This document shows, one piece after another, positions 42,865 to 52,600 of a DNA stretch of 64,000 nucleotides. The notes under the pieces were generated by a model. That model did not search any database and was not told the DNA's origin. It worked only from the letters and a program-made list of their open reading frames with translations. A program made the position numbers and the translations under genes. How positions within the stretch are numbered: the first letter of the stretch is position 1; every line of letters starts with the position of its first letter. Source of the DNA: Anaerolineae bacterium (GTDB lineage Bacteria > Chloroflexota > Anaerolineae > Promineifilales > Promineifilaceae). The stretch is from NCBI GenBank assembly GCA_023382655.1, contig JAHDWK010000009.1, positions 68,190-132,189 of the forward strand, read 5' to 3'.

Positions 42865-43146
42865 TTAATGATAGTCACAAACCTCAACATCGTACGCATC
42901 ACCATCCACAAACCGAAAACAAATACGCCATTGGTCGTTGATGGATATAGCGTATTGCCCCCTACGGTCGCCTTCGAGCGCATGAAGGCGATTACCCGGA
43001 GGCACACGCAGGTCATCAAGACGGGTAGCCAGGTGTACGTACTCAAGTTTGCGGGCTGCACGTTTGGCTACATCTGGGGGGAATCTCTTTGTTCTCCCTG
43101 TGGTAAACAACTCATGGGTACGCCGATCCGCAAACGATCTAATCAT
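42865..43146 (-). CDS. higB: HigB-type toxin (RelE fold)
   Basis: A 93-residue RelE/HigB mRNA interferase. The sequence runs MIRSFADRRTHELFTTGRTKRFPPDVAKRAARKLEYVH, then LRVPPGNRLHALEGDRRGQYAISINDQWRICFRFVDGDAYDVEVCDYH, which is the standard HigB (PF05015) pattern. The positively charged active-site face (Arg/Lys) and C-terminal V.. DYH are complete. It is followed at once by higA. The ATG has no Shine-Dalgarno, and the predicted transcription start is at the ATG, so the mRNA may be leaderless. Confidence 0.92.
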   Translation of the reverse strand: MIRSFADRRTHELFTTGRTKRFPPDVAKRAARKLEYVHLATRLDDLRVPPGNRLHALEGDRRGQYAISINDQWRICFRFVDGDAYDVEVCDYH

Positions 43147-43152
43147 GATTCA

Positions 43153-43181
43153 AATGTACTTTGTCACGCAATGCGTGTCAA
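43153..43181 (-). promoter_or_regulatory. higBA promoter and operator
   Basis: On the minus strand TTGACA is followed 17 bases later by TACATT. The palindrome TTGACACGCATTGCGTGACAA overlaps the -35. This is a natural operator for HigA autorepression. The predicted start of transcription coincides with the higB ATG. Confidence 0.6.
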
Positions 43182-43184
43182 TTG

Positions 43185-46031
43185 TTACAATGTCGAAACG
43201 GGGTCAATATCCACCAGCCACGGCCGTGGCACCGGAAAATCTGCCAGCAGCCGCATCGGGTCGGGAGAACGGACGAGGAGTTGCCAGCGGTAACGGCCGT
43301 CAATGCGATTAAAATACGGCGGCGTCGGCCCCAAAATCTCCGTCGCCCCCAGCGCCTTCTCCCGAATATGCAGCCGCAGCGCCCGCGCCAGCTTCTCTGC
43401 TTCCCGTTCGCCGCGCTCATTCACCGGGTCAATATAGAGCAGCCGCGCCAGGCGGCGAAACGGCGGCAAACTATGCTGCGTGCGGAAGCGAATCTCCTCA
43501 ATATAAAACGAGGCAAAATCATGCTCCGCCGCCGCCTGAATGGCGTAATGCTCCGGCTGGTACGTCTGCACAATCACCCGCCCGCCCAGCAAGCCGCGCC
43601 CGGCGCGCCCCGCCACCTGGGCCAACACCTGAAACGCCCGCTCCCCGGTGCGGTAATCGGGCAGCCCCAACGACACATCCGCCGAAATCACCCCTACCAG
43701 CGTCACCAGCGGCAAATCCAACCCCTTGGCAATCATCTGCGTGCCCACCAAAATGTCCGACTCATGGTTAACAAACGAAGCCAACAGCGTCTCATGTGTA
43801 TTCTTCCCCGCCGTCGTATCCCGATCCCAGCGCGTCAGCCGCGCCCCCGGCCAACGCTGCTGCACCTGCGTCTCCACCTCCTCCGTACCCAGGCCAAAAT
43901 GTTTGATGCGCTTTGATTGGCACTGCGGGCACTCGGCAAAACTGCGTTCGCGCCGGCCGCAGTGGTGGCAGACCAGCATCATGTCCGGCCGATGATAGGT
44001 CAGCGGCATGTCACAGCGCGGGCAGCGGGCCACATAGCCACAATCCCGGCAAAAGACGTAGGTGTTGGTGCCCCGCCGGTTCAAAAAGAGGATCGCCTGT
44101 TCACCGCGAGAGAGCGTTTCGGACACGGCCGTGTCCAAAACCCGGCTAAAAATGGAACGGTTGCCCGCCCGCAATTCCTGGCGCATATCCACAATCTGCA
44201 CCGGCGGCAAAGGGATGGAGAGTGCATCATCCGGGTCATCCGGGGCGTGTTGGTAATGGCTGATCGCCTGCACCCGATCTGCCTGGCTTTCAATGCGCAG
44301 GCGATGGCCCATCACCCGGCGCGGCAGTTCCAACAGTTGGTAACGGCCGCCCCGCGCCTGATGGTAGGTCACAATATCCGGCGTGGCGCTGCCCATAATC
44401 AGGATGGCGTTGAGAATTTGGGCCAGGGCCACGGCCGTTTCCCGCGCATGGTAATAGGGCGGCGGCACCGGCGGCGTCTGTTTGTAACTGGGGTCATGCT
44501 CCTCATCCAGAATAATCACCCCCAAATTCGGCAGCGGCGTAAACAAGGCACTGCGCGGCCCCACGATAATGTCAAACAAGCCCTGCCGCGCCCGCCGCCA
44601 GGTATCATACCGTTCGCCATCGCTCAGACGGCTGTGCAGCACTGCCACCCGCCCTGGAAACCGGGCGGCAAACCGGCGCACCGTCTGCGGCGTCAGCGCA
44701 ATCTCCGGCACCAACACAATCGCCTGTTCCCCATCCGTCAACGCCTGCCCAATCGCCCGCATGTAAATTTCCGTCTTGCCGCTGCCGGTCACGCCGTGTA
44801 GGAGGATGGGGGTGGGGGAAGATTCGTCTAAATCTTCCCCTGCCCCCATCATCTGCATCTTAATCCGCCCCCACACCCGCGCCTGGTCGGGGGTGAGCAG
44901 CGGGGGCTGGGCGGGCACAAAGTCACGGTCGGCCAATGGGTCACGCCACACCTCCTCCGCGCCAAAGCGGATCAGCCCCAGCTTTTCCAGCTTCTTCAAG
45001 TGGGTCAAGTTGGTATCTGTTTGGGCGTAAATGTCGCTGATGTTGACCGGCTGTGCTTCCTTTTCCAGCAGCGCCAGGATGTTGTAATAGCGTTGCGCCC
45101 CCCGCAGCGCCAACAACTGACGCAGCGCCTCTTTGGGGGCGACTGTCAGGAAGATGAGGGCGGGTTGGGTGACGGTAATCGGTAATCGGTGATCGGTAAT
45201 CGGCGATGTCGCTGCGCGACCACTTTGGGTACGGTCTTCGGGTATCGGGATCACCTGGGCGGGGGAACGGCCGATTAGCCCGGCGGCAGCCAGTTCTTGC
45301 AACTGTTTTTCGGTGGCATTGGTGGCGGTGAGTACGGCCGTTTCCGCCGGCAGTGGGTCATCACTTTGCAGCAAATAGGCCAGCACGTCCGCCTGTTTGT
45401 TGGCGCGGCCTAAGGTGGTTACGCTGGCGTGCCAGCGTTCCGGCGCGGCAATCAGTTCGGCGGTGCGAATCGTCTTGGGGCGAATGCGGGGCGGGTCGAG
45501 GATGGTGGCCTTGCGCAGGATTTTGCGGCGGGCGAGTTGGTTCACGGCCGTTTGCCAATCCCCCTTCTCGCCTTGTTTGCGCAGCGCGGTTTGCAACTGC
45601 CGCCCGCGCATATCCCCTTTTTCGCGCACAACTTCAATGATCTTCGTTTGCAGGTCGGTCAGACGGCCGTGACCATCCCAATAAGGATTCACCGCCACCG
45701 TCGTGTCCGCCCAGCGCGTCAATCCCGGCGGCAGCATCAGCCGTAAACAACTGTTCAAGGGGGCCAGATACCGCTGGCTGAGCCATTGCGCCAGTTCAAT
45801 TTGCCACCAATACAAGACCGGCTCCGGGTCTATCAGGGCGATGATCGGCTTCGTCTCTTCCACCGGGGCGGAATCATCAAAGGCGATAATCACCCCCTGC
45901 GCCAGCCGCTGCCCAAACTCCACTTCCACCAGATGCCCCATACGCAGCGCGCGCTGCAAATCACGCGGCACGTGGTAATGGAAAGTGCTTTCCAACGGCG
46001 CTTCAATGTTGATGACCAATTCGGCAAACAT
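43185..46031 (-). CDS. priA: Primosomal protein N' (PriA replication-restart helicase)
   Basis: A 948-residue PriA. The N-terminal DNA-binding domain starts FAELVINIEAPLESTFHYHVPRDLQ. The helicase Walker A is HGVTGSGKTEIYMRAI near 408-423, motif II is DEEHDPSYKQ near 509. The zinc cluster CRDCGYVARCPRCDMPL...CHHCGRRERSFAECPQC is near 655-700. QVAGRAGRG is motif VI. It is longer than typical PriA (about 730-830). Part of the excess is a CGGTAATCGGT-type repeat translated in frame as SPITDHRLPITVT. The last 432 bases are duplicated in inverted orientation at 58368-58799. Confidence 0.95.
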   Translation of the reverse strand: MFAELVINIEAPLESTFHYHVPRDLQRALRMGHLVEVEFGQRLAQGVIIAFDDSAPVEETKPIIALIDPEPVLYWWQIELAQWLSQRYLAPLNSCLRLMLPPGLTRWADTTVAVNPYWDGHGRLTDLQTKIIEVVREKGDMRGRQLQTALRKQGEKGDWQTAVNQLARRKILRKATILDPPRIRPKTIRTAELIAAPERWHASVTTLGRANKQADVLAYLLQSDDPLPAETAVLTATNATEKQLQELAAAGLIGRSPAQVIPIPEDRTQSGRAATSPITDHRLPITVTQPALIFLTVAPKEALRQLLALRGAQRYYNILALLEKEAQPVNISDIYAQTDTNLTHLKKLEKLGLIRFGAEEVWRDPLADRDFVPAQPPLLTPDQARVWGRIKMQMMGAGEDLDESSPTPILLHGVTGSGKTEIYMRAIGQALTDGEQAIVLVPEIALTPQTVRRFAARFPGRVAVLHSRLSDGERYDTWRRARQGLFDIIVGPRSALFTPLPNLGVIILDEEHDPSYKQTPPVPPPYYHARETAVALAQILNAILIMGSATPDIVTYHQARGGRYQLLELPRRVMGHRLRIESQADRVQAISHYQHAPDDPDDALSIPLPPVQIVDMRQELRAGNRSIFSRVLDTAVSETLSRGEQAILFLNRRGTNTYVFCRDCGYVARCPRCDMPLTYHRPDMMLVCHHCGRRERSFAECPQCQSKRIKHFGLGTEEVETQVQQRWPGARLTRWDRDTTAGKNTHETLLASFVNHESDILVGTQMIAKGLDLPLVTLVGVISADVSLGLPDYRTGERAFQVLAQVAGRAGRGLLGGRVIVQTYQPEHYAIQAAAEHDFASFYIEEIRFRTQHSLPPFRRLARLLYIDPVNERGEREAEKLARALRLHIREKALGATEILGPTPPYFNRIDGRYRWQLLVRSPDPMRLLADFPVPRPWLVDIDPVSTL
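45174..45208. repeat. CGGTAATCGGT repeat inside priA
   Basis: The word array CGGTAATCGGTAATCGGTGATCGG is the same repeat family as the intergenic hairpins at 26114 and 31793. Here it lies in frame in priA and encodes SPITDHRLPITVT near residues 275-290, without breaking the reading frame. Confidence 0.7.
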
Positions 46032-46074
46032 ACGTTCTAAAGCGTAGTACGGATCACGAAAGGCGTCAAGGAAT

Positions 46075-46129
46075 TAGCCACGGATTTTACGAATGTGACT
46101 ATCTGTCACATTCGTAAAATCCGTGACTA
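46075..46129. repeat. Near-perfect 25-bp hairpin upstream of rmlD-like gene
   Basis: TAGCCACGGATTTTACGAAT and its partner ATTCGTAAAATCCGTGACTA are parts of two 25-base arms around a TATCT loop, with one mismatch. It lies between the divergent priA and rmlD genes, just upstream of the TATAAT at 46137. Word use resembles the 31068 hairpin family. Confidence 0.8.
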
Positions 46130-46136
46130 ATGGGGG

Positions 46137-46142
46137 TATAAT
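46137..46142 (+). promoter_or_regulatory. -10 box of the rmlD-like gene
   Basis: A perfect TATAAT 32 bases before the ATG, directly after the long hairpin. No consensus -35 is visible; the hairpin occupies its place. Confidence 0.5.
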
Positions 46143-46174
46143 CTCGCACACTCTGAAAAAGGCAGGACAGTTCG

Positions 46175-47011
46175 ATGCGTATTTTGATTACAGGCGGGAA
46201 TGGGCAATTGGGGACGGCTTTGCCGGCGGTATTGACGGAGCATGAGGTCACGGCCGTTGGCAAAAATCAATTGGATATTACCGACAAAGCAGCGGTGTTC
46301 ATGGCCGTGTCCACCACCCGCCCCGACCTGCTCATCCACTGCGCTGCCTACACCAACGTAGACGGCTGTGCCCGTGAACCAGAACTGGCCTACCGCGTCA
46401 ACGGCCTCGGTACACAAAACATCGCCCTGGCCTGCCAGCAATTTGGCGCGGAAATGGTACACATTAGCACCAACGAGGTCTTTTCCGGGCAGGAACCGGG
46501 CGGGTATGAGGAGTGGATGGCGCGGAACCCGGTGAATGGGTACGGCCGTTCCAAAGCTGCCGCCGAGAGCCACGTGCAAAACATCCTCAATCGCACCTAC
46601 ATCGTGCGCACCGCCTGGCTCTATGCCCCTGGTGGACGCAACTTCATCCACGCCATCCTCAACCGCGCCAGAGATACAGGGCAGGTGCGTGTGGTCACGG
46701 ACGAAATCGGCAACCCTACCTACGTCCACGATTTAGCCGCCGCCATTGCTCAATTGATTGAGACGCACCAATACGGCATCTACCATTTTGTAAACAGTGG
46801 GGCTTGCTCGCGCTGGCAGTTTGCCAACGAAATTTTGCGGCTGGCGGGACTGACCCATGTAACCAATACGCCAATTTTGAGCAAGGAATTTGTACGGCAG
46901 TCCACCCCACCTCCCTTTGGCGCTTTACACAACGTTGCCGGGGCCGCATTGGGGATTACGTTGCGGCCGTGGCCGGAAGCCCTGGCTGATTATATGAGCC
47001 GTGACACGTGA
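46175..47011 (+). CDS. rfbD: dTDP-4-dehydrorhamnose reductase-like protein
   Basis: A 278-residue NAD(P)-dependent extended SDR of the RmlD/RfbD family, last step of dTDP-L-rhamnose synthesis. MRILITGGNGQLGTALPAVL is the cofactor motif; HISTNEVFSGQ and the catalytic pair in NGYGRSKAAAE (Tyr near 123, Lys near 127) follow. RTAWLYAPGGRNF and EIGNPTYVHDLAAAI are RmlD hallmarks. Other rml genes are not in the window. Exact substrate is inferred. A weak AGGACAG site precedes the ATG. Confidence 0.88.
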   Translation: MRILITGGNGQLGTALPAVLTEHEVTAVGKNQLDITDKAAVFMAVSTTRPDLLIHCAAYTNVDGCAREPELAYRVNGLGTQNIALACQQFGAEMVHISTNEVFSGQEPGGYEEWMARNPVNGYGRSKAAAESHVQNILNRTYIVRTAWLYAPGGRNFIHAILNRARDTGQVRVVTDEIGNPTYVHDLAAAIAQLIETHQYGIYHFVNSGACSRWQFANEILRLAGLTHVTNTPILSKEFVRQSTPPPFGALHNVAGAALGITLRPWPEALADYMSRDT

Positions 47012-47045
47012 TGCGTGACCAGAATTATCTCACGCATCACGTGTC
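47003..47045. repeat. GTGATGCGTGA hairpin at convergent gene ends
   Basis: The perfect 16-bp stem GACACGTGATGCGTGA / TCACGCATCACGTGTC surrounds an 11-base loop. It contains the stop codons of both convergent genes, so the ends of two coding sequences are built on repeat sequence, and it may act as a bidirectional terminator. Confidence 0.8.
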
Positions 47046-47789
47046 TCCACCCTGTAAACGGGCCAATTCTGCCCGTAGTTGCTCCAGTTCAGCTTCTGCT
47101 TTATTGGCGCGCTGGCGTTCCGCTTCGGCGCGCAGGTGTGCTACTTCAGCTTGCTGTTGGGCCGCTTCGGCGGTGGTGGGGATGAGACGGCCGTCTTCAT
47201 CAAACAAGCGCAGCCAGACCCCCTCTTCTTCCAAGAAAGTCCCCTGCCACAAGCTTAACCACGCTTCCAATTCGCTGCTCCAGAGACGGCCGTTTTCGTC
47301 CGGTTCAATTGGTACATAACGCTGCCCCACCAGATGCCACCCGTACAATCTCTGTTCATCCGGGTCATAACAAAAGTAGTCGGGCATCTTGAACGTGCGC
47401 TCATACAGCTTTTTCTTGGGGCCTAAATCTTCTTCCCTGGTGGATTCTGACATCAATTCCACAATTACATCAGGGAAATGAGCATCTTCTTCCCATACCA
47501 CCCACTTCTGGCGTGGATAACTGCCATCAATCCCTTTCACCACAAAAAAATCTGGCCCCTTATAATCCCGATTGCGCACCTGGTTCATACTGTAATAGAC
47601 AAACATATTGCCGCCGGCGAAAAAGTCCTGCCGGTCTCGCCAACGGTGGCGCACCACGTCAATCAACAAATTCATCTGGCTGCGATGCCAGTTTGTCTCC
47701 ATGGGAACCCCATCCTCCTCCGGCAATTGGCTGCTATCAGGCAAATCGGGCAATATGTACCGCTCCACAACTTCAATTACCTGGCTCAT
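47037..47789 (-). CDS. Uma2 family protein with C-terminal coiled coil
   Basis: A 250-residue Uma2/DUF820 protein. Core elements are GPDFFVVKGID, FPDVIVELMSESTREEDLGPKKKLYERTFKMPDYFCYDPDEQRLYGW, giving the E-x-K of a PD-(D/E)XK-type site. The last 60 residues (AQQQAEVAHLRAEAERQRANKAEAELEQLRAELARL) are a strong coiled coil, a variant common in this family in cyanobacteria and Chloroflexota. I start at 47789, after AAAGGATG. Function is uncertain. Confidence 0.88.
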   Translation of the reverse strand: MSQVIEVVERYILPDLPDSSQLPEEDGVPMETNWHRSQMNLLIDVVRHRWRDRQDFFAGGNMFVYYSMNQVRNRDYKGPDFFVVKGIDGSYPRQKWVVWEEDAHFPDVIVELMSESTREEDLGPKKKLYERTFKMPDYFCYDPDEQRLYGWHLVGQRYVPIEPDENGRLWSSELEAWLSLWQGTFLEEEGVWLRLFDEDGRLIPTTAEAAQQQAEVAHLRAEAERQRANKAEAELEQLRAELARLQGGDT

Positions 47790-47878
47790 AATCCACATCC
47801 TTTATTGATGGCAGACATTGTCGCCAATCGTCTTTCATCGTTCATGCTCACGCTCCCCATTGTAGCATATGCGCCCCA

Positions 47879-49576
47879 TTAAAACTCGCCGATGTCGGCG
47901 TAGCGGAAGCGTTCGATGGCGATGAAGCCGGCGGCGCTGACGGCCATGAGGATGACGCTCATGGCCATGGCCTGACCGAAATTGAGCGCCCCGCCGGGTG
48001 TGCTGAGGAAGCGTTCAATGGCAATGGGCATGGTCAGAAAACCGCTGTTCGGCCGGATGATGAAACTGGTCGCGCCAAATTCGCCCATGCTGACGGTGAA
48101 AGCAAACACGGCGGCCACCAGCAACGCCCGCCCCACGATGGGTAAATCCACCTCGCGCCAGACACGCCCCGGCGTGGCGCCCATCACTGCCGCCGCTTCC
48201 CGCAATCCGGGTTTGATGCCCTGCATCACCGGCAGCAAACTGCGCACCACAAACGGAAACGCCACCAACGTATGAGCAATCAGCACCAGCAGCGCCGAGG
48301 TGCGTAAACTGCTATACGTGACCACGTAACCAAAACCAAGCGTGACGGCCGAAGCCCCCAATGGCAGCATAAACAGCGGGTCCGCCCATTTGCGCCAGGG
48401 CAACGGCGAACCCGAAGCGGCTCCAGGCCGTGCCAACACCACCGCCGTCATTAACCCCAATCCACCCGCCAGCAGCACCGCCAGCAGCGCATACCCGATG
48501 GAGTTGCGCACGGCCGTCAGCGGCGGGATAAACAACACGCTGTCCCGGCGCGTCTGGGGGAGCGCCTGATAATAGGCCAGCGTCAGATTCCCGTCCCGGT
48601 CCACTAATGACTGCCACACCAACGCCAGCAGCGGCGTCACTAGAAAGAGACACAACCCGCCCATGATCGTCGCCACTGCTACCTTTTCCGGCCACGTGCC
48701 TGGTCGTTTCAGGTTGGCTTTTTCGGGGCGCATGTCCAGCGACACGGCCGTACCCTGCTGCCAACGTGTGTAAACCATCATCACCACAAAGGTGAAAATG
48801 ATTTGAAACAAGGACAATACAGCCGCAATATCTGGCCGTAAAAAGTTGACGTATTGCCGGTAAATTTCCGTCTCCAGGGTGCTAAACATCGGGCCGCCCA
48901 GAAGCAAAATGACGCCAAAACTGGTGAAGGTGAAGAGGAAAATAAGGAGAGCGGCGCTGAGGAGTGACGGGCGTAATAACGGCAACGTCACCTCCCGAAA
49001 TGCCCGCCACCGGCTGGCCCCCATCGTCCGTGCCGCTTCATTCAGGCGCGGGTTCAAATTGGCCCAGAAGCCGCCCACCAGCCGCACCACAATCGCCGTG
49101 TTGTAAAACACGTGCGCCAGCAAAATGATCCCGATGGTCTGATCGAGCCGCAGCGGTGGCCGTGATAGATCAAAAAATGCCATCAATCCCTGATTCACCA
49201 CCCCCTGCGATCCCAACAATGCCCGAAACGCTGCCGCCACTACCACTGTGGGCAGTACAAAAGGCACGGTAGTCAGCGCCCGCAGCACCGACCGGCCAGG
49301 GAAAGTATACCGGGCAAAGAGATACGCGGCCGGTAGCCCCACCAGCAGCGTTAGTCCAGTAGATAATATTGCCTGCCAAAAAGTAAACCAGAGTGTGTGT
49401 CGGAAATACGGCCGTACCAACACCGCTTCCACGCCTACGACCGTAACGCTCAACCGCAAAATGTTTGCCAACGGCCAGAAGAAAAAAGCCACCAGAAAGA
49501 GCAGAGGAATGAAGATGATGCCGATTGCAGCAATCGGTCGGTGACGGGGTGACAGGGTGAGAGGGCGACGAGTCAT
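47879..49576 (-). CDS. ABC transporter permease, fused ThiP/iron-type
   Basis: A 565-residue permease with two BPD_transp_1 halves and about 12 helices. EAA loops are LNEAARTMGASRWRAFREVTLPLLRPSL and LREAAAVMGATPGRVWREVDLPIVGRALL. The fused-permease architecture fits ThiP (thiamine) and Fe3+ (SfuB/FbpB) importers; HVFYNTAIVVRLVGG in the first half leans to the ThiP side. No binding protein or ATPase gene is adjacent, so it must work with partners encoded elsewhere, and the substrate is open. Confidence 0.82.
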   Translation of the reverse strand: MTRRPLTLSPRHRPIAAIGIIFIPLLFLVAFFFWPLANILRLSVTVVGVEAVLVRPYFRHTLWFTFWQAILSTGLTLLVGLPAAYLFARYTFPGRSVLRALTTVPFVLPTVVVAAAFRALLGSQGVVNQGLMAFFDLSRPPLRLDQTIGIILLAHVFYNTAIVVRLVGGFWANLNPRLNEAARTMGASRWRAFREVTLPLLRPSLLSAALLIFLFTFTSFGVILLLGGPMFSTLETEIYRQYVNFLRPDIAAVLSLFQIIFTFVVMMVYTRWQQGTAVSLDMRPEKANLKRPGTWPEKVAVATIMGGLCLFLVTPLLALVWQSLVDRDGNLTLAYYQALPQTRRDSVLFIPPLTAVRNSIGYALLAVLLAGGLGLMTAVVLARPGAASGSPLPWRKWADPLFMLPLGASAVTLGFGYVVTYSSLRTSALLVLIAHTLVAFPFVVRSLLPVMQGIKPGLREAAAVMGATPGRVWREVDLPIVGRALLVAAVFAFTVSMGEFGATSFIIRPNSGFLTMPIAIERFLSTPGGALNFGQAMAMSVILMAVSAAGFIAIERFRYADIGEF

Positions 49577-49603
49577 GGGGTGGGATTATACGGCCGTGCC
49601 CCT

Positions 49604-49641
49604 AAAAAAAAAGCCACCGCCTTTCAGCGATGGCTTTTTTA
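49604..49641. terminator. Terminator between RND and permease genes
   Basis: AAAAAAGCCACCGC pairs with GCGATGGCTTTTTT around CTTTCA, with one mismatch and A/T runs on both sides. It lies 23 bases after the RND stop and before the permease ATG, separating two co-directional genes. Confidence 0.8.
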
Positions 49642-49663
49642 ATAACCGATTACTGATAACCGA

Positions 49664-52600
49664 TTACCCGGCCCGGCCGATCTTCTTGCCAATCCAGTCC
49701 GTCAGGTCTTCAAACAGATAGAAAACAACCGGTACCACAATCAGCGTCAGCGCCGTACTTACCAGCAGCCCGCCCATCACCGCCCGTGCCAGATCAGAAG
49801 CGATGATCGCCCCCGCTTCGGCACTGGCGGCCAACGGAATCAGCGCCAGGATAGCCGTCAGCGCCGTCATCCAGATGGGACGCAGCCGGGTACGGCCGCC
49901 TTCCACCAGCGCGTCATACGTGCTTATACCCCGCTGCCGCAACTGCTGCACCAATTCCATCAGCACAATGCCGTTGGTGGTCACAATACCCACCAGCATC
50001 ATAAAGCCGATGAGCGCGGAGATGCCCATGACGCTGCTGGTGACATAGAGGGCAATGGCCGCTCCCACCAGGGCAAAGGGCAGACTGAACAAAATCACAA
50101 AGGGCAGGATAAAGCTGCGGAAGGTCAGCGCCATCACTACGTAAACCAGGACGATGGAGATGACAATCGCCAGCAGCATGGATTGGAAGCCCTCTACCTG
50201 CTGTTGCGATTCAAAACCTTCGCTGACGACGGCGCCGGCGGGCAGGCTGTCTACCGCCTGGATGGCCGCTTTGGCGGCAGTGGTGACGCCCAGCGTATTC
50301 TGGGTTTCCAGTTCACCGCTAAAGCTGACGGCGGGACGGCCGTCAATACGAATATACACCGTGCTGCCATTGCCATTACCTGCTACCATGTCGTCCACCG
50401 TGCTGGTAACATTAGCAATATCGGGCACACCATCCCCTTCCAGGTCTACCGAGGCGATAGCCGCCTTCACATCTTCCACCACCGGCAGCAGTTCCTCCAG
50501 CGAATTGCCGGTGACGGTGAGTGAAAAGCCGCTGAAACCCGTCTGCGAGGCGGCTGAGACGGAGGCGTTTTCTTCGCCAAACTGGTCTACCGCTTTGGCC
50601 CGTACCGCTCTCGTCAGACCGTCCAGCGCCTCCTTATCTTCCACGCTAATCGTGAGCGAGGCGATATTTTGCGTCACCGAACCCTGCGAGAAGAACGCTT
50701 CAAAACCGGCCGCGCTACCAATGGTTGTTTGCACCGAGCCAAGTCCAACAATATCACTGATCCCCTCTTCAAACTGCGCCACCGCTTCGTTTGTTTCCAA
50801 TATGGACGTGCCATTGGGCAGTTCAATGCTGACGTTGATGGTCGGTTCACCCAACGCCGGGATGAAACTTTGCGGCAGCAGGCTGAGCAAATACAGGCTG
50901 CCCGCAAAAATGATCACCGAACCGAGCAGGGTCAGTGCCCGGTGCGTCAGCGCCCATTCCAGCATGGGCGTGTACCAGCGCTGCATACTCGTTTCCCGCT
51001 CTTCGGGGATGTTGTTTTTGTTGATGAAGAGCGAAGTGAGGGCGGGTACTACGGTAATGGAGACCATGAAACTGGCGGCCAATGCCCAGACCACCGTCAG
51101 ACCAAAAGGCATAAAGACGGAGCCGATGATACCACCCACAAAACCGAGGGGCAGGAACACAACCATGGTGGTGACGGTAGCCGAGAAGATGGCAATAGCC
51201 ACTTCACGAGTGGCGGCACGGATAGCGTCGTTGGTTTCTTCACCGCGCTGAATGTGGCGGTAGGAATTTTCCAGCACCACAATGGAGTCATCCACCACCC
51301 GGCCAATGGCGACGGTGAGGCCACTGAGGGTCATAATGTTGAGCGTCACCGAATTGGGGAAGAGTCGGGAGATAAAAGTGACGACACTGTTGCCGCTGCT
51401 GTTGGCCCAATTTTGCATCCCGTCACCAATAGTAACGGGTATCCACTGCATCAGGAAAAAGGCGCTGAAGATGGAGAGGGGGATGGAAACAGCGATGACC
51501 AACGTGGCCCGCCAGCTTAATCGGTAACGCCCGCCAATATGCCCGCTCAAAAAGACCAGGATGACCAGGATGGCAAACACTGCACCCAATGATCCTTCAC
51601 GGGTAACACCGGCAATAGACTCTTCAATAAAGGTAGCCTGTTCAAACACCAGCGTGGCTTTCATGCCCGGATGCGTCTCTTCAAACGCGGTCAAGGCGTC
51701 AAATATGACATGCGCTGTCTCCACGGTGTTCTCATCGCCACCCTTAAAAAGCTGGATCAGCACCGAAGGGTCACCATCAGTGCGGGTGATGGCCGCTTCA
51801 GGCACAAAAACGGCAACTGTACCGGCGGCGATCCCCGCCAGTCTTGCTGCCAGGTCGGCGTCAAAAGCGTCCGGGTAGTTTTCCAGCATGAAGGTGAGCG
51901 TCTCCGGCGACATCAATTCCAGGATGGTTGGCTCCAGATTTTCAATGAAACCTTCCTCACTTTCAGCCAGATAGGCGATCACTTCCGGCGTCAGGTCGGC
52001 CATCATTTGCGGGGCCATGTCGGCGTTGGGGGAAGTGGGCAATATGTTCAACAACGCCGCCGCGCCGGGCATGAAACCGTTGTTGATCAGGTCATAAGCT
52101 GTTTTGAAGAGCGGTTCTTCCCCATTAGGGCCCGGCTCTAACCAGATGCCCGTCAGGGCGGGCGCTTCGGCGGAGGCAGCCGCGGACTCTTCGGCTTCAG
52201 CCGCGGCCAGCGCACCTGCGCCGCCAAATTCAGCCGCCAGACTGTCTAGTTCGGCGCGTAAATCGGCATCCAGGGTTTCCAGGAATTCGACGGGTAGCAG
52301 GGCGATTACCTCTGGCTGTAACAGGCGCAGGTTATCCGGGGTGAGCAGCGCCAGGGCTTGAATGGCCTGCGGGCCAAATCCGGCCAATAGGCGCATCATC
52401 TCCGGGCTGATGTCCTGGGCATATTCCAATTCCAGACCGGCCTGGGCCATGCCCTGAATAAGCAGGTCAGGCAGGCGGGCCGGATCGGGAGTGGGTTCGA
52501 CGACGGCCGTTTCCTCTTCCCCTTCTTCTTCGGCCACAGCCGCCATTAACTCATGGCGCATGGCAGCAATGCCGATGTTGGTGAAAGTTTGCACCATGCC

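Noticed and set aside
49577..49663. TPP riboswitch before the ThiP-like permease
   Set aside because: Only a terminator and a CGGTAATCGG-type repeat are there; no CTGAGA or ACCTGA core.
50154..51251. Plus-strand open frame of 365 codons
   Set aside because: It lies antisense to the RND transporter and is Ser/Thr/Ala-rich without motif content.
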